Assembly (NCBI RefSeq): GCF_000428725.1
Contig: NZ_AUAM01000015.1
Location: 62,001-126,000 of the forward strand
Source: Psychromonas aquimarina ATCC BAA-1526
GTDB lineage: Bacteria > Pseudomonadota > Gammaproteobacteria > Enterobacterales > Psychromonadaceae
Direction of reading: 5' to 3'
DNA: 64,000 nt
Numbering within the stretch: position 1 is the first letter of the stretch; every line of letters begins with the position of its first letter. The notes under the pieces were generated by a model. The model was not told the origin of the DNA and did not search any database. It saw only the letters and a list, made by a program, of their open reading frames with translations. The translations under genes and the position numbers were made by a program. This document shows positions 27,713 through 40,566 of this stretch, piece after piece.

Positions 27713-28093
27713 ATGAGCACAACAAATACTGAAAACACCAAAAGCTCACTTGACGGGCTTAAATGGGGTGTGACAATTTTATTATTAGCAGCCATTATTG
27801 TTGGTAATTACATCTATGGTGAAAGTGTACATGTAGTAGCACGTGTAATGGTACTTCTACTTATGGCCGCACTTGCTGTTTTCTCGGCAGCAATGACTGA
27901 AAAAGGTAAAACTTTCGTTGGTTTTGCTAAAGATTCTCGTTTAGAAGTACGTAAAGTAGTTTGGCCGACACGTCAGGAAACAGTGCAAACAACATTAATT
28001 ATCCTAGCGGTATCAACCATTGTTGGTCTGGTCCTTTGGGGTCTTGATGGTATTTTTGTTCGTGTTGTTGCATTTATTACAACGGCAATTTAA
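27713..28093 (+). CDS. secE: Preprotein translocase subunit SecE
   Basis: A 126-aa inner-membrane protein with three predicted helices (about 17-35, 42-60, 93-113), the long gammaproteobacterial form (E. coli 127 aa). The conserved cytoplasmic hinge is EVRKVVWPTRQET near 78-90. It clamps SecY in the translocon. nusG follows 9 bases later. Confidence 0.96.
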   Translation: MSTTNTENTKSSLDGLKWGVTILLLAAIIVGNYIYGESVHVVARVMVLLLMAALAVFSAAMTEKGKTFVGFAKDSRLEVRKVVWPTRQETVQTTLIILAVSTIVGLVLWGLDGIFVRVVAFITTAI

Positions 28094-28102
28094 GGGTTTA
28101 AT

Positions 28103-28651
28103 ATGTCAGAAGAAGTACAAAAAAAGAGATGGTATGTTGTTCAGGCCTTCTCAGGTTATGAAGGTCGTGTTCAAAAAACATTGATCGAACATATTAGATT
28201 AAACGAAATGGAAGAGCATTTCGGCCAGATTTTAGTCCCGACTGAAGAAGTTGTGGAGATGCGTGCCGGTCAGAAACGTAAAAGTGAACGTAAATTCTTT
28301 CCTGGTTACGTGTTAGTTGAAATGGCAATGAATGATGACAGCTGGCATTTAGTGAAAAGCATTGACCGTGTTATGGGCTTTATCGGCGGTACCGCTGAAC
28401 GTCCTGCACCTATTTCTAAAAAAGAAGTGGATAACATTCTAAACCGTCTGCAGGAATCTCACGATTCCCCTCGTCCAAGAACCTTGTTTGAAGCGGGTGA
28501 AGTGGTACGTGTTACTGACGGGCCGTTCGCTGACTTCAGCGGTACAGTTGAAGAAGTTGACTACGATAAAAGCCGCCTGAAAGTATCGGTTTCTATCTTC
28601 GGTCGTGCAACACCTGTTGATTTAGAATTCTCTCAAGTAGAGAAAGGGTAA
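28103..28651 (+). CDS. nusG: Transcription elongation/termination factor NusG
   Basis: A 182-aa protein. The NGN domain starts [12 protein letters not shown] and includes [10 protein letters not shown] and VMGFIGG; the C-terminal KOW domain contains [22 protein letters not shown]. It binds RNA polymerase and Rho or S10. Forms an operon with secE ended by a strong terminator. Confidence 0.97.
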   Translation: MSEEVQKKRWYVVQAFSGYEGRVQKTLIEHIRLNEMEEHFGQILVPTEEVVEMRAGQKRKSERKFFPGYVLVEMAMNDDSWHLVKSIDRVMGFIGGTAERPAPISKKEVDNILNRLQESHDSPRPRTLFEAGEVVRVTDGPFADFSGTVEEVDYDKSRLKVSVSIFGRATPVDLEFSQVEKG

Positions 28652-28963
28652 TTTTTTTACCGCTTTAAGCGTGTAAACGATTTACTGACAACCTGATTTA
28701 GAGGCGCAGTCATTACAAATGAGCTGTGAAATAAATAAAGGTTAAAAAAACAGCAAAAGATCTTGTGAAGGGCGGCGAATTATAGTTATAATTCGCCGCC
28801 CTTTTATATACAGAATTAATTCATTAAATCTGTAGTTAGATTTAATAGGGTTATTAATTGTGATCTTGTTCACGGGAAACCGTGTAAATAAGAGACAAAA
28901 TTTTAATCGGGAAGCTAAATTCATTCTGAATTAGCGCTACACCCAAACATAGGTAGTAATATC
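28652..28963 (+). terminator. nusG terminator and rplK upstream region
   Basis: Contains a perfect 14-bp stem GGGCGGCGAATTAT (28770-28783) and its complement (28788-28801) followed by TTTTATAT, a strong intrinsic terminator for secE-nusG. The remaining approximately 160 bases should carry the rplK promoter and L1-binding leader; no promoter is convincing by eye. Confidence 0.85.
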
Positions 28964-29392
28964 ATGGCTAAAAAAGTACAAGCATATATCAAGCTGCAGG
29001 TTTCAGCTGGTATGGCAAACCCGTCACCACCAGTTGGTCCAGCTCTTGGTCAACACGGTGTTAACATCATGGAATTCTGTAAAGCATTCAATGCAAAAAC
29101 AGATTCAATTGAAAAAGGCGCTCCAGTACCTGTAGTAATTACAGTTTACTCTGATCGTTCTTTCACTTTCGAAACTAAGACTCCACCTGCATCTTTCTTA
29201 CTTAAGAAAGCGGCTGGTATCAAGTCTGGTTCTGGCGTTCCAAATAAAAACAAAGTGGGTAAAGTTACTGTTGCTCAACTTGAAGAGATCGCTAAAACGA
29301 AAGAAACTGATTTAACAGGTGCCGATCTTGATGCGATGGTACGTTGTATTGCGGGTTCTGCTCGTTCTATGGGTCTGGAAGTAGAGGGTTAA
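28964..29392 (+). CDS. rplK: 50S ribosomal protein L11
   Basis: A 142-aa protein. Opens [20 protein letters not shown], with [22 protein letters not shown], the signature of L11, and the C-terminal rRNA-binding domain with the [12 protein letters not shown] end. It forms the GTPase-associated centre and is needed for RelA activation. Four bases before rplA. Confidence 0.98.
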   Translation: MAKKVQAYIKLQVSAGMANPSPPVGPALGQHGVNIMEFCKAFNAKTDSIEKGAPVPVVITVYSDRSFTFETKTPPASFLLKKAAGIKSGSGVPNKNKVGKVTVAQLEEIAKTKETDLTGADLDAMVRCIAGSARSMGLEVEG

Positions 29393-29396
29393 TACA

Positions 29397-30101
29397 ATGG
29401 CTAAATTATCTAAACGCATGAAAATCGTTCGTGACAAAGTTGACGCGACTAAAGAATACGAAATCACAGCTGCAGTTGCTCTTCTTCAAGAACTAGCAAC
29501 AGCTAAATTCAACGAAAGTGTTGATGTGTCAGTAAACCTGGGTATTGATTCACGTCGTAGTGATCAAAACGTTCGTGGTGCAACTGTATTACCACACGGT
29601 ACTGGTCGTGACGTTCGTGTTGCTGTATTTACACAGGGTGCAAACGCTGAAGCTGCTACAGCTGCCGGTGCTGACATCGTAGGTATGGACGATCTTGCTG
29701 CACAAGTTAAAGCTGGCGAAATGAACTTTGACGTAGTAATTGCATCACCAGACGCTATGCGTGTTGTTGGTCAATTAGGTCAAATCTTAGGTCCACGCGG
29801 CCTAATGCCTAACCCGAAAGTTGGAACTGTAACTCCTGATGTTGCTACTGCAGTTAAAAATGCTAAAGCTGGTCAAGTACGTTACCGTAACGACAAGAAT
29901 GGTATTATCCATTCTACAATCGGTAAAGCATCGTTCTCTGCTGAACAGATTAAAGAAAACCTAGAAGCTTTACTGGTTGCTCTGAAAAAAGGCAAACCGT
30001 CTGGCGCTAAAGGTCAGTACTTAAAGAAAATTAGTCTATCTACAACAATGGGTGCCGGTGTTAAAATCGACCAGGCGACTATTGATACTACGGTAGCTTA
30101 A
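29397..30101 (+). CDS. rplA: 50S ribosomal protein L1
   Basis: A 234-aa protein (E. coli 234). [16 protein letters not shown] and [16 protein letters not shown] are the L1 signatures. It forms the L1 stalk at the E site and in the family represses translation of its own rplKA message. Confidence 0.98.
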   Translation: MAKLSKRMKIVRDKVDATKEYEITAAVALLQELATAKFNESVDVSVNLGIDSRRSDQNVRGATVLPHGTGRDVRVAVFTQGANAEAATAAGADIVGMDDLAAQVKAGEMNFDVVIASPDAMRVVGQLGQILGPRGLMPNPKVGTVTPDVATAVKNAKAGQVRYRNDKNGIIHSTIGKASFSAEQIKENLEALLVALKKGKPSGAKGQYLKKISLSTTMGAGVKIDQATIDTTVA

Positions 30102-30404
30102 TTTTTTTAGCTAAGCGTCGCTTAGCTATACCCAAACTGATTGAATATATATATATCGAGTAGTTTGAGTATACAAGGTCGGAAATTATCTGTATAATTT
30201 GCGGCCTTACTTTGGAGGGCCTTAGGTCCCTTCCGAGACCGTAGGTGCAGTACATTTTTATCTGCTTAATTTCCTACGTAGATGGTGCCGGACCCCAGAC
30301 AGAATTATTCTACCTGGATCCGATTACCGAAATAGTGCCTCGCCAATAATAGGCGGGGGTGTTTATCTAGGGTTAAACCTAGTGTAATCCAGGAGTAAAA
30401 CCAA
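30102..30404 (+). promoter_or_regulatory. rplJL leader (L10-binding type) and hairpin cluster
   Basis: 303 bases without a gene. In order: perfect hairpin TAGCTAAGC-GTC-GCTTAGCTA (30108-30128); an imperfect palindrome from TATACCCAAACT (30127) to AGTTTGAGTATA (about 30173); a near-perfect stem 30174-30208; then GGAGGGCCTTAGGTCC..., a region resembling the structured rplJ leader bound by L10-(L12)4 in E. coli, with paired GGGTTAAACC near the rplJ ribosome site. Autogenous control is inferred from position and resemblance. Confidence 0.65.
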
Positions 30405-30908
30405 ATGGCATTAAGACTCGAAGACAAGCAAGCAATTGTCGCTGAAGTCAATGTAGCTGCTACAGCTGCTCTGTCTGCTGTTGCAGCCGATTCTCGCGGC
30501 GTAACAGTTGGTGCAATGACTGAACTTCGTGCGCAGGCACGTGCTAACAATGTTTACCTGCGTGTTGTACGTAATACATTAGCGCGTCGTGCACTTGAAG
30601 GTACTGACTTTGCATGTTTAACAGAGACGTTTACCGGTCCTACTATCCTTGCATTCTCAAACGAACATCCAGGTGCAGCGGCACGTCTTTTAAAAGACTT
30701 TGCTAAAGCAAATGAAACGTTTGAAATCAAAGGACTAGCATTTGAGGGTGAATTCATTGAAGCCGCTCAAGTTGACCGTCTAGCGACACTACCGACATAC
30801 GACGAAGCAATTGCGAAACTGATGGCTACTATGAAAGAAGCTGCAGCTGGCAAACTTGTACGTACTCTGGCTGCAATTCGCGACCAGAAAGAAGAATCTG
30901 CAGCATAA
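30405..30908 (+). CDS. rplJ: 50S ribosomal protein L10
   Basis: A 167-aa protein opening [15 protein letters not shown], with [16 protein letters not shown] and [13 protein letters not shown]; the C-terminal helix that binds L7/L12 dimers ends in RDQKEESAA. Base of the ribosomal stalk. Preceded by AGGAG and a long structured leader. Confidence 0.98.
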   Translation: MALRLEDKQAIVAEVNVAATAALSAVAADSRGVTVGAMTELRAQARANNVYLRVVRNTLARRALEGTDFACLTETFTGPTILAFSNEHPGAAARLLKDFAKANETFEIKGLAFEGEFIEAAQVDRLATLPTYDEAIAKLMATMKEAAAGKLVRTLAAIRDQKEESAA

Positions 30909-30949
30909 TCGCTGTAATACTATTTAATTTTATTAATAGGAATTGACTC

Positions 30950-31315
30950 ATGTCTCTTACTAAAGACCAAATCATTGAAGCAGTTGCTGAATTATCAGTA
31001 ATGGAAGTTGTTGAACTAATCGAAGCAATGGAAGAAAAATTCGGCGTATCTGCAGCTGCTGCTGTAGCTGCTGGCCCAGCTGCTGGCGAAGCTGCTGAAG
31101 AGCAAACTGAATTTGACGTTGTAATGACTTCATTCGGTGACAACAAAGTTAAAGCTATCAAAGCTGTTCGCGGCGCTACAGGTCTAGGCCTTAAAGAAGC
31201 TAAAGCTGCTGTTGAATCTTGCCCAGTAGTACTTAAAGAAGCTGCTTCTAAAGAAGAAGCTGAAGCACTTAAAGCAGAGCTAGAAGAAATCGGCGCTGCT
31301 GTTGAACTTAAATAA
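30950..31315 (+). CDS. rplL: 50S ribosomal protein L7/L12
   Basis: A 121-aa protein with the N-terminal dimerisation domain, an Ala-rich hinge (about 38-54) and the factor-binding domain [22 protein letters not shown]...GLGLKEAK. Strongly biased codons indicate very high expression. 41 bases after rplJ. Confidence 0.98.
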   Translation: MSLTKDQIIEAVAELSVMEVVELIEAMEEKFGVSAAAAVAAGPAAGEAAEEQTEFDVVMTSFGDNKVKAIKAVRGATGLGLKEAKAAVESCPVVLKEAASKEEAEALKAELEEIGAAVELK

Positions 31316-31353
31316 GTTATATTCTATAACTTATTAGCCATGTAAATGGCATC

Positions 31354-31423
31354 GGCTGGTGATTATTTAATCACCGGCCTTTTTGCGCTATAGGATTCCG
31401 TAATTTTTCATTATTTTTTACGG
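31354..31423 (+). terminator. rplL-rpoB attenuator and adjacent hairpin
   Basis: GGCTGGTGAT...ATCACCGGCC hairpin (31354-31379) followed by TTTTT, in the position of the partial terminator that lowers rpoBC expression in E. coli. A second hairpin with CCGTAA/TTACGG ends (31398-31423) could be an RNase III-type processing site. Confidence 0.7.
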
Positions 31424-31554
31424 CATCGGACACTAAAGGTGATGTTATATAACGCATCATTAACACCAAAATAATGTTCGCCGTTGTCTAATAATACCAG
31501 TCTAAAAATAGACTTAGGCAGCTATGATCACTTATCAGCGAGCAAAGGAACCAC

Positions 31555-34500
31555 ATGGGTTACTCTTATACTGAGAAAAAACGTATTCGTAAGGATTTTG
31601 GGAAACGTCCGCAAGTAATGGAAAAACCATACTTGCTGTCGATTCAGCTAGATTCATTCAAACGATTCATTGAAATCGATTTAACTGGAGAAGTTGGCTT
31701 AGAAGCTGCGTTCCGTAGTATCTTCCCTATCGCCAGTTATTCAGGCACATCAGAATTACAATATGTCAGCTACCGTTTAGGTGAGCCGGTGTTTGATGTG
31801 AAAGAATGCCAAATCCGTGGAGTAACATACTCTGCTTCATTACGCGTTAAATTACGTCTTGTTATTTATGATCGTGATGCACCAGCAGGCACGGTTAAAG
31901 ATATTCGTGAACAAGAAGTTTACATGGGTGAAATGCCGCTCATGACTGAAAACGGTACCTTTGTTATCAATGGTACTGAGCGTGTTATCGTTTCTCAATT
32001 ACACCGTTCACCTGGTGTATTCTTCGATCACGATAAAGGTAAAACGCACAGTTCAGGTAAGGTTCTTTATAACGCACGTGTAATTCCATACCGTGGTTCT
32101 TGGTTAGACTTTGAGTTTGATCCTAAAGATAACCTGTTCGTTCGTATCGACCGTCGTCGTAAACTGCCGGCAACAATTATGCTGCGCGCGCTAGAGTACT
32201 CGACACAGGAAATTCTAGAGATCTTCTTTGATACTACTAAGTTTGAAATCAAAGACGGTACTATTTCAATGGCGTTAATTGCCGATCGTTTACGTGGTGA
32301 AACTGCGTCATTCGATATTGCAGGCAATGGTAAAGTGTATGTTGAGCAGGGACGTCGTGTGACAGCCCGTCATATCCGCCAGCTTGAAAAAGACGGTGTT
32401 ACTTCTCTTGAAGTACCGCTTGAATACCTTGAAGGTAAAGTAATTGCGAAAGATTACATCAGTGAAGAAACTGGTGAAATCATCGTTAACGCAAATGATC
32501 AGTTAACGCTTGAGCTTTTAGCCGAACTTTCACAGTCTGGTATTAAAGAATTTGAAGTGATCTACACCAACGAACTTGATTGTGGCTCATTCATTTCTGA
32601 TACATTACGTGTTGATTCATCAACTAACCGCCTTGAAGCATTAGTTGAAATTTACCGCATGATGCGCCCGGGCGAGCCGCCGACAAAAGATGCTGCAGAA
32701 GGTCTATTCCAGAACCTGTTCTTCGCAGAAGAGCGTTATGACCTGTCTAAAGTAGGTCGTATGAAGTTCAACCGTCGTGTAAATATCGAAGGTGACGAAG
32801 GTCCAGGTATCCTGTCTAATGACGATATCTTAAGTGTAATGAAAACACTGATCGATATTCGTAACGGTAACGGCATCGTGGATGATATCGATCATCTTGG
32901 TAACCGTCGTATCCGTTGTGTTGGTGAAATGGCTGAAAACCAGTTCCGTGTTGGTTTAGTACGTGTAGAACGTGCTGTTAAAGAGCGTTTATCTCTTGGT
33001 GACCTTGATGCAACTATGCCTCAGGACCTGATCAATGCAAAACCTATTTCAGCGGCTGTTAAAGAGTTCTTTGGTTCTTCACAACTGTCTCAGTTTATGG
33101 ATCAGAATAACCCTCTTTCAGAAGTTACTCATAAACGTCGTATTTCAGCGTTAGGCCCAGGCGGTTTAACACGTGAACGTGCAGGCTTCGAAGTGCGAGA
33201 TGTTCACGCAACTCACTACGGTCGTTTATGTCCAATCGAAACGCCAGAGGGACCAAACATCGGTCTGATCAACTCGCTGGCTACTTTCTCTCGTACAAAT
33301 GATTACGGTTTCTTAGAAACACCTTACCGTAAAGTAGAAAATGGTAAGCCGACTGATCAAGTTGAATACCTGTCTGCAATCGAAGAAGGTACGTTCGTTA
33401 TCGCACAGGCATCTGCAAGTGTTGATGCAAACGGCTTCCTGAACGAAGAGATGATCCCTTGTCGTCATAAGGGTGAAACAACCTTTATGAGCCCTGCGGA
33501 TATCGATTACATGGATGTGTCTCCACAGCAGATTATCTCTGTTGCCGCGTCACTTATCCCGTTCCTGGAACACGATGATGCTAACCGTGCCTTAATGGGT
33601 GCGAACATGCAGCGTCAAGCAGTTCCTACTTTACGTGCTGACAAACCGCTTGTTGGCACAGGTATCGAACGTCGTCTTGCAATCGATTCTGGTGTAACAA
33701 TTATCGCTAAGCGCGGTGGTGTAATTGATTACGTAGATGCGTCTCGTATCGTTGTAAAAGTTGATGATGCAGAGCTGCTTCCTGGTGAAGCGGGTATCGA
33801 TATCTACAACTTAACTAAATACACACGTTCAAATCAGAATACTTGTATTAACCAGAAACCTACGTGTAAACCAGGCGAGCCGATTGTTAAAGGTGATGTA
33901 CTGGCAGACGGCCCGTCAACTGATATGGGTGATCTGGCACTAGGTCAAAACATGAAGATTGCCTTCATGCCTTGGAATGGTTACAACTTCGAGGATTCAA
34001 TCCTTATTTCTGAGCGTGTTTCGCAGGAAGATCGTTTCACTACGATCCATATCCAGGAGTTCTCATGTGTAGCACGTGAAACTAAACTGGGCAGCGAAGA
34101 AATTTCTGCAGATATCCCTAACGTTGGCGAAGCTGCGCTAAGCAAACTAGATGAATCTGGTATTGTTTACGTTGGTGCTGAAGTTAAACCTGGTGATATC
34201 CTGGTTGGTAAAGTGACACCTAAAGGTGAAACGCAGCTGACTCCGGAAGAAAAACTATTACGTGCAATCTTCGGTGAGAAAGCGTCTGATGTTAAAGACA
34301 GCTCTTTACGTGTATCTAACTCTACTTACGCAACAGTAATTGACGTACAAGTCTTTACTCGTGACGGCGTAGAAAAAGATAAACGTGCACTTGAAATCGA
34401 AGAGATGCAGCTTAAAGCCGCTAAGAAAGATCTGACTGAGAAGTTCCAGATCCTGGAAAACGCAATTTACGAAAAAGCGTTAAATATTCTTATCGGTGCC

Positions 34501-35592
34501 GGTCATGATGAAGCTCGTCTACTGCAGATGCCTCGCGCACAGTGGTTAGAAGTAATCATTGATGATGAAACTAAACAGTCTCATTTAGATCAAATCGTTT
34601 CTCAATACGATGAAATCAAAGCTGATTACGACAAAGAGTTTGATCTTAAGCGTCGTAAAATCACTCAAGGTGATGATCTGGCTCCTGGTGTTCAGAAGAT
34701 TGTTAAAGTTTATCTAGCTGTTCGCCGCCGCCTGCAGCCTGGTGATAAAATGGCCGGTCGTCACGGTAACAAAGGTGTTATCTCTAACATCGTTCCTGTT
34801 GAAGATATGCCTCATGATGAATTCGGTGTTCCTGTTGATATCGTACTTAACCCGCTGGGTGTACCGTCACGTATGAACATCGGTCAGATTCTTGAAACTC
34901 ACTTAGGTCTAGCGGCTAAAGGTGTGGGCGAGAAACTTGAGCGCATGATCAAAGACCAGCGTGAACTGGAAATCGGTAAAGTACGTGAATTCGTTCAGAA
35001 ACTTTACTCTTTCGGCTCTGCACCTTGTCATGTTGATCTAAACGACTTTGATGACGATGCTGTATTACGCCTGGCTAAAAACCTATACAAAGGTTTACCA
35101 GTAGCAACTCCGGCATTCGACGGCGCACATGAAAGCGAAATCCGCGAACTGTTACGTATGGCTGATCTGCCTGAATCTGGTCAGTTAAACTTAACTGATG
35201 GTCGTACCGGTCTACCGTTTGAACGTCCTGTAACTGTTGGTTACATGTACATGCTGAAACTGAATCACTTAGTTGATGATAAAATGCATGCTCGTTCAAC
35301 TGGTTCTTACAGTCTGGTTACGCAGCAGCCGCTTGGTGGTAAAGCTCAGTTCGGTGGCCAGCGTTTCGGTGAGATGGAAGTATGGGCACTGGAAGCTTAC
35401 GGTGCTGCTTACACGCTTCAAGAAATGCTTACTGTTAAGTCGGATGATGTTAACGGTCGTACTAAGATGTATAAAAACATCGTTGACGGCGACCATAGAA
35501 TGGAACCGGGCATGCCTGAATCATTCAACGTATTGTTGAAAGAGATCCGTTCATTAAGCATCAATATCGAGCTGGATGAAGAAAATAACTAA
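31555..35592 (+). CDS. rpoB: DNA-directed RNA polymerase subunit beta
   Basis: A 1345-aa subunit (E. coli 1342). The rifampicin region [29 protein letters not shown] is wild type at positions equivalent to D516, H526 and S531. The catalytic-core segments [13 protein letters not shown] and [17 protein letters not shown] are present. Separated from rplL by an attenuator and from rpoC by 73 bases. Confidence 0.99.
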   Translation: MGYSYTEKKRIRKDFGKRPQVMEKPYLLSIQLDSFKRFIEIDLTGEVGLEAAFRSIFPIASYSGTSELQYVSYRLGEPVFDVKECQIRGVTYSASLRVKLRLVIYDRDAPAGTVKDIREQEVYMGEMPLMTENGTFVINGTERVIVSQLHRSPGVFFDHDKGKTHSSGKVLYNARVIPYRGSWLDFEFDPKDNLFVRIDRRRKLPATIMLRALEYSTQEILEIFFDTTKFEIKDGTISMALIADRLRGETASFDIAGNGKVYVEQGRRVTARHIRQLEKDGVTSLEVPLEYLEGKVIAKDYISEETGEIIVNANDQLTLELLAELSQSGIKEFEVIYTNELDCGSFISDTLRVDSSTNRLEALVEIYRMMRPGEPPTKDAAEGLFQNLFFAEERYDLSKVGRMKFNRRVNIEGDEGPGILSNDDILSVMKTLIDIRNGNGIVDDIDHLGNRRIRCVGEMAENQFRVGLVRVERAVKERLSLGDLDATMPQDLINAKPISAAVKEFFGSSQLSQFMDQNNPLSEVTHKRRISALGPGGLTRERAGFEVRDVHATHYGRLCPIETPEGPNIGLINSLATFSRTNDYGFLETPYRKVENGKPTDQVEYLSAIEEGTFVIAQASASVDANGFLNEEMIPCRHKGETTFMSPADIDYMDVSPQQIISVAASLIPFLEHDDANRALMGANMQRQAVPTLRADKPLVGTGIERRLAIDSGVTIIAKRGGVIDYVDASRIVVKVDDAELLPGEAGIDIYNLTKYTRSNQNTCINQKPTCKPGEPIVKGDVLADGPSTDMGDLALGQNMKIAFMPWNGYNFEDSILISERVSQEDRFTTIHIQEFSCVARETKLGSEEISADIPNVGEAALSKLDESGIVYVGAEVKPGDILVGKVTPKGETQLTPEEKLLRAIFGEKASDVKDSSLRVSNSTYATVIDVQVFTRDGVEKDKRALEIEEMQLKAAKKDLTEKFQILENAIYEKALNILIGAGHDEARLLQMPRAQWLEVIIDDETKQSHLDQIVSQYDEIKADYDKEFDLKRRKITQGDDLAPGVQKIVKVYLAVRRRLQPGDKMAGRHGNKGVISNIVPVEDMPHDEFGVPVDIVLNPLGVPSRMNIGQILETHLGLAAKGVGEKLERMIKDQRELEIGKVREFVQKLYSFGSAPCHVDLNDFDDDAVLRLAKNLYKGLPVATPAFDGAHESEIRELLRMADLPESGQLNLTDGRTGLPFERPVTVGYMYMLKLNHLVDDKMHARSTGSYSLVTQQPLGGKAQFGGQRFGEMEVWALEAYGAAYTLQEMLTVKSDDVNGRTKMYKNIVDGDHRMEPGMPESFNVLLKEIRSLSINIELDEENN

Positions 35593-35665
35593 GCGTTAAG
35601 CTGAAGTGAATATGTGGCGTTCTGAAGATCAGAACGCCTAGTTTTAACTCCTATGGGAGAGTAGC

Positions 35666-38600
35666 GTGAAAGACTTATTAAAGTTTTTAAAGCAGCAAAA
35701 TAAAACCAAAGAATTTGATGGTATCAAAATTGGTTTAGCATCACCGGAAATGATCCGTTCATGGTCATTTGGTGAGGTGAAAAAACCTGAAACAATTAAC
35801 TACCGTACGTTTAAACCAGAGCGTGAAGGTCTTTTCTGTGCGCGTATCTTTGGTCCGATCAAAGATTACGAATGTTTATGTGGTAAATACAAACGCCTTA
35901 AACATCGTGGTGTTATTTGTGAAAAATGTGGTGTTGAGGTAACTCAGTCTAAAGTTCGTCGTGATCGTATGGGTCATATCGAATTAGCATCACCTGTTGC
36001 TCACATCTGGTTCCTTAAATCACTTCCGTCTCGTATCGGCTTAATGCTGGATATGACGTTACGTGATATTGAACGTATCCTATATTTTGAATCTTTCGTG
36101 GTTGTTGAACCAGGAATGACTGATCTTGAGCGCCGCCAGATTCTTCTTGAAGAAGAATACCTGGACATGCTTGAGCAGTGGGGCGATGAGTTTGAAGCAC
36201 TAATGGGTGCTGAAGCGGTATTTGCTTTATTAAAACAGCTTGATCTTGAGCACGAAATTTCAGTTATGCGTGAAGAGTTAGGTACAACTAATTCTGAAAC
36301 TAAGCGTAAAAAACTGACTAAACGTCTGAAACTGGTTGAATCTTTCCACCAGTCTTCAAACAAACCTGAGTGGATGATCTTAACTGTATTACCAGTTCTG
36401 CCGCCGGATTTACGTCCTCTAGTACCACTAGACGGCGGACGTTTTGCTACATCGGATCTAAATGACTTATACCGTCGTGTTATTAACCGTAATAACCGTC
36501 TGAAACGTCTATTAGATCTGGCTGCACCAGATATTATCGTACGTAACGAAAAACGTATGCTGCAGGAGTCTGTGGATGCATTATTAGATAACGGCCGTCG
36601 TGGACGCGCAATTACCGGTTCTAATAAACGCCCTCTGAAATCTCTTGCTGATATGATTAAAGGTAAGCAGGGTCGTTTCCGTCAGAATCTGCTAGGTAAA
36701 CGTGTAGATTACTCTGGTCGTTCTGTAATTACAGTTGGACCGACACTGCGTCTGCACCAGTGTGGTCTTCCTAAGAAAATGGCACTTGAACTGTTCAAGC
36801 CGTTTGTTTACGGAAAATTAGAAGCACTAGGTCTTGCGACTACCATTAAAGCAGCTAAGAAACTGGTTGACCGTGAAGGCGGTGAAGTCTGGGACATCCT
36901 TGAAGGTGTTATCCGCGAACATCCGGTACTGCTTAACCGTGCACCAACACTGCACAGACTGGGTATCCAGGCATTCGAACCAGTACTAATCGAAGGTAAA
37001 GCGATTCAGCTTCACCCGTTAGTATGTGCGGCATACAACGCCGATTTCGATGGTGACCAAATGGCGGTACACGTACCGTTAACAATCGAAGCACAGCTTG
37101 AAGCCCGTACGCTGATGATGTCTACGAATAATATCTTATCACCTGCAAATGGTGAGCCGATTATCGTACCTTCTCAAGATGTTGTACTTGGCCTTTATTA
37201 CATGACTCGCTCAAAGATCAATGCTAAAGGCGAAGGCATGTATTTCCAGAGTGCTAAAGAAGCAGAAAAAGCGTACCGTGCCGGTGCAGTTGATCTGCAG
37301 GCAATTGTTAAAGTACGTATGACTCAAGTTCATATTGCTGATGATAAGAGCCGTACTTCTACAACTGAACTTGTTGAAACAACAATTGGTCGTGCAATAT
37401 TGTCTCTGATCATGCCTGAAGGTTTACCGTTTGCACATGTTGATGTAAACATGGGCAAAAAGGCAATCTCAAACGCACTGAATGCTTGTTACCGTTTACT
37501 GGGTATTAAAGATACTGTTGTTTTCGCTGACCAGTTAATGTACACAGGTTTTGAATATGCAACATTGTCTGGTGCCTCTGTTGGTATCGACGATATGGTT
37601 ATTCCGGATGCTAAGAAAACCTTAGTTGAAGCTGCTGAAGCTGAAGTTTCTGAAATTTCTGAGCAGTTCCAGGCCGGTCTAGTTACAGCTGGTGAGCGCT
37701 ACAATAAAGTTATCGATATCTGGGCAAGTGCTAATGAGCAGGTTGCTAAAGCGATGATGGAAAACCTTTCTAAAGACACGGTTCTTACAAGCAAAGGTGA
37801 AGAAGTTCAGCAGGACTCGTTTAACAGCGTATATATGATGGCCGACTCGGGCGCACGTGGTAGTGCCGCTCAGATTCGTCAGCTGGCCGGTATGCGTGGT
37901 CTGATGGCTAAGCCGGACGGCTCAATCATCGAAACGCCGATCGTAGCTAACTTCCGTGAAGGTCTGAACGTACTTCAGTACTTCATCTCAACGCACGGTG
38001 CGCGTAAAGGTCTTGCCGATACAGCACTTAAAACAGCAAACTCGGGTTACCTGACTCGTCGTCTTGTTGATATTGCGCAGGATTTAGTTATCACAGAAGA
38101 AGACTGCGGCAGCGAAGAAGGTCTGCTGGTAACGCCGCTTATCCAGGGTGGTGATATTGTTGAGCCGCTTCGCGAACGTGTTCTTGGTCGTGTTGTTGCA
38201 CAGGATGTGATTAAACCAGGTACTACAGACGAAGTATTGTTTGCACGTAATACACTGCTTGATGAAAAACTATGTGATCTTCTCGAAGAAGCATCAGTTG
38301 ACCAGGTATGGGTTCGTTCTGTTATTACTTGTAAAACTGACTTTGGTGCTTGTGCACAATGTTACGGTCGTGATCTTGCTCGTGGTCATATGGTTGGTCA
38401 GGGTGAAGCTGTTGGTGTTATGGCTGCCCAGTCAATCGGTGAGCCTGGAACACAGCTGACAATGCGTACGTTCCACATCGGTGGTGCCGCATCGCGTGCC
38501 GCTTCTGAAAACAGTGTACAGGTTAAAAACAGCGGTAAGATCAAACTTCATAATGCTAAGTTTGTAATTAACTCTGAAGACAAAGTAGTTGTTACTTCTC

Positions 38601-39886
38601 GTTCTACTGAGTTAACGGTTATCGATGAATTAGGTCGTACTAAAGAAAACCATAAACTTCCATATGGTGCTGTACTTGAGAAACAGGATGGTGCTGATAT
38701 CACTTCTGGTGAAATCATTGCTAACTGGGACCCGCATACACATCCGATTATCACGGAAGTGGAAGGTAAGATTGAGTTCTTAGACTTCATCGAAGGTGTA
38801 ACAATTAATAAACAGACAGATGAACTGACTGGTTTATCAAGCATTGTTGTTATCGACCCGGCTCAACGCCCGAATGCAGGTAAAGAGATGCGTCCGATGG
38901 CGAAACTGGTTGATGTTAAAGGCAACGATCTGTTTATCCCTGGTACTGAAGTTGCGGCGCAATACTCACTGCCGGCAAATGCAATTGTAAGCCTGGAAGA
39001 CGGCGCAGATGTACGAGTTGGTGACGCGGTTGCACGTATTCCGCAGGAAAGCTCGAAAACTCGTGATATCACGGGTGGTCTACCACGAGTTGCTGACTTA
39101 TTCGAAGCACGTACACCGAAAGATGCTGCAATTCTTGCAGAAGTTTCTGGTACGTTATCTTTCGGTAAAGAGACTAAAGGTAAACGTCGTCTAATTATTA
39201 CTCAGGCGAGCGGTGAAGCTTATGAAGAGATGATCCCTAAATGGCGTCACCTGAACATCTTCGAAGGTGAGAAGATTGAAAAAGGTGAGGTTATTTCAGA
39301 CGGACCAGAGTCTCCGCATGATATTCTTCGTTTACGTGGTATCAGCCCGGTTGCTAACTACATTACTAACGAAGTACAGGAAGTTTACCGTTTACAAGGC
39401 GTAAAAATTAATGATAAGCATATCGAAGTTATCGTTAATCAGATGCTGCGTAAAGGTACTATCACTGATGCCGGTGATTCTAACTTCTTAGTGGGTGAGC
39501 AGGCTGAAGTAGCCCGCGTTGTAATTGAAAACCGCCGCCTAGAAGCGGAAGGTAAAGCGATTGCTACGTTTGACTACCAGTTACTTGGTATTACTAAAGC
39601 ATCACTTGCTACAGAATCATTTATTTCTGCCGCATCTTTCCAGGAAACAACACGTGTTCTTACGGAAGCTGCTGTTGCTGGTAAGTGTGATCAGTTACAT
39701 GGTCTGAAAGAGAATGTAATTGTTGGCCGCCTGATTCCTGCAGGTACTGGTTTCGCTCATCATAAAGCTCGTGCAGCTGAGAAAGCTAAAGCACTTGAGC
39801 CGCAGATTGAAGAGCCGGTTGTTGATGTAGATGCAGCTGAACAAAACTTAGCTGATTTACTTAATGCAGTTGATTTTGGTGAGTAA
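35666..39886 (+). CDS. rpoC: DNA-directed RNA polymerase subunit beta'
   Basis: A 1406-aa subunit (E. coli 1407). N-terminal zinc ligands C70, C72, C85 and C88 and the catalytic motif [15 protein letters not shown] are intact; the second zinc site ([11 protein letters not shown] ... [15 protein letters not shown]) is also seen. The gene ends at a strong terminator, so the rif-region transcript closes here. Confidence 0.99.
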   Translation: MKDLLKFLKQQNKTKEFDGIKIGLASPEMIRSWSFGEVKKPETINYRTFKPEREGLFCARIFGPIKDYECLCGKYKRLKHRGVICEKCGVEVTQSKVRRDRMGHIELASPVAHIWFLKSLPSRIGLMLDMTLRDIERILYFESFVVVEPGMTDLERRQILLEEEYLDMLEQWGDEFEALMGAEAVFALLKQLDLEHEISVMREELGTTNSETKRKKLTKRLKLVESFHQSSNKPEWMILTVLPVLPPDLRPLVPLDGGRFATSDLNDLYRRVINRNNRLKRLLDLAAPDIIVRNEKRMLQESVDALLDNGRRGRAITGSNKRPLKSLADMIKGKQGRFRQNLLGKRVDYSGRSVITVGPTLRLHQCGLPKKMALELFKPFVYGKLEALGLATTIKAAKKLVDREGGEVWDILEGVIREHPVLLNRAPTLHRLGIQAFEPVLIEGKAIQLHPLVCAAYNADFDGDQMAVHVPLTIEAQLEARTLMMSTNNILSPANGEPIIVPSQDVVLGLYYMTRSKINAKGEGMYFQSAKEAEKAYRAGAVDLQAIVKVRMTQVHIADDKSRTSTTELVETTIGRAILSLIMPEGLPFAHVDVNMGKKAISNALNACYRLLGIKDTVVFADQLMYTGFEYATLSGASVGIDDMVIPDAKKTLVEAAEAEVSEISEQFQAGLVTAGERYNKVIDIWASANEQVAKAMMENLSKDTVLTSKGEEVQQDSFNSVYMMADSGARGSAAQIRQLAGMRGLMAKPDGSIIETPIVANFREGLNVLQYFISTHGARKGLADTALKTANSGYLTRRLVDIAQDLVITEEDCGSEEGLLVTPLIQGGDIVEPLRERVLGRVVAQDVIKPGTTDEVLFARNTLLDEKLCDLLEEASVDQVWVRSVITCKTDFGACAQCYGRDLARGHMVGQGEAVGVMAAQSIGEPGTQLTMRTFHIGGAASRAASENSVQVKNSGKIKLHNAKFVINSEDKVVVTSRSTELTVIDELGRTKENHKLPYGAVLEKQDGADITSGEIIANWDPHTHPIITEVEGKIEFLDFIEGVTINKQTDELTGLSSIVVIDPAQRPNAGKEMRPMAKLVDVKGNDLFIPGTEVAAQYSLPANAIVSLEDGADVRVGDAVARIPQESSKTRDITGGLPRVADLFEARTPKDAAILAEVSGTLSFGKETKGKRRLIITQASGEAYEEMIPKWRHLNIFEGEKIEKGEVISDGPESPHDILRLRGISPVANYITNEVQEVYRLQGVKINDKHIEVIVNQMLRKGTITDAGDSNFLVGEQAEVARVVIENRRLEAEGKAIATFDYQLLGITKASLATESFISAASFQETTRVLTEAAVAGKCDQLHGLKENVIVGRLIPAGTGFAHHKARAAEKAKALEPQIEEPVVDVDAAEQNLADLLNAVDFGE

Positions 39887-39907
39887 ACCTCGCTGAATTA
39901 AACAGAT

Positions 39908-39936
39908 AAAAAGGTGCCTCGGCACCTTTTTTTTTG
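39908..39936 (+). terminator. Terminator of rpoBC
   Basis: AAAGGTGCC-TC-GGCACCTTT stem followed by T8. Confidence 0.92.
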
Positions 39937-40047
39937 TTTTAAAAAAATTAATATAAATTTACATTATTTCTCATTGATTTTTATACTGTTTGTTGCAGAC
40001 TGCTGATGAAGGTCTGTTATTAAATCAATATATATCAAAGGTATTTT

Positions 40048-40434
40048 ATGAACACGAAGAAAATAATCGCAACAGCAGATGCGCCGGCCGCCATTGGTCC
40101 ATACTCGCAGGCGAATCAGCTTGGAAACTTAGTATTTACATCCGGCCAGATCCCGTTAGTGCCGGAGACAATGGAAATTGTCGCTGGCGGTATTACTGAG
40201 CAGACTGAACAGGTGATGCAGAATTTATTAGCGGTACTGCATGAAGCAAAAGCGTCAGCTGCAACTATTATTAAAACAACTTGTTTTATTAAAGATATGA
40301 ATGACTTTGCCGCCTTTAATGAAGTTTACGGCAAGTATTTCCCTGAATCTGCACCGGCAAGATCATGCGTTGAAGTAGCGCGTTTACCAAAAGACGTGTT
40401 AGTTGAAGTTGAAGCGGTTGCTGTTACGCAATAA
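40048..40434 (+). CDS. ridA: RidA family 2-iminobutanoate/2-iminopropanoate deaminase
   Basis: A 128-aa YjgF/RidA protein. AIGPYSQA near 15-22, FTSGQIPL and APARSCVEVARLPKDVLVEVE carrying the catalytic R105 are typical. It hydrolyses reactive enamines and imines released by PLP enzymes such as IlvA. Its place between rpoC and tusDCB is unusual compared with E. coli. Confidence 0.95.
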   Translation: MNTKKIIATADAPAAIGPYSQANQLGNLVFTSGQIPLVPETMEIVAGGITEQTEQVMQNLLAVLHEAKASAATIIKTTCFIKDMNDFAAFNEVYGKYFPESAPARSCVEVARLPKDVLVEVEAVAVTQ

Positions 40435-40566
40435 AAAGATTAACAATAGGCAGAGACAGTTAAGCTGTCTGTGCCTCTGTCTGGTGCGCCTTATAGCCCA
40501 TAAAGTGCTGATGCTGCTTACTCTTTTGAATAGAAGGGCATTAAATCAATGAAGGAGTGTTGTTTA

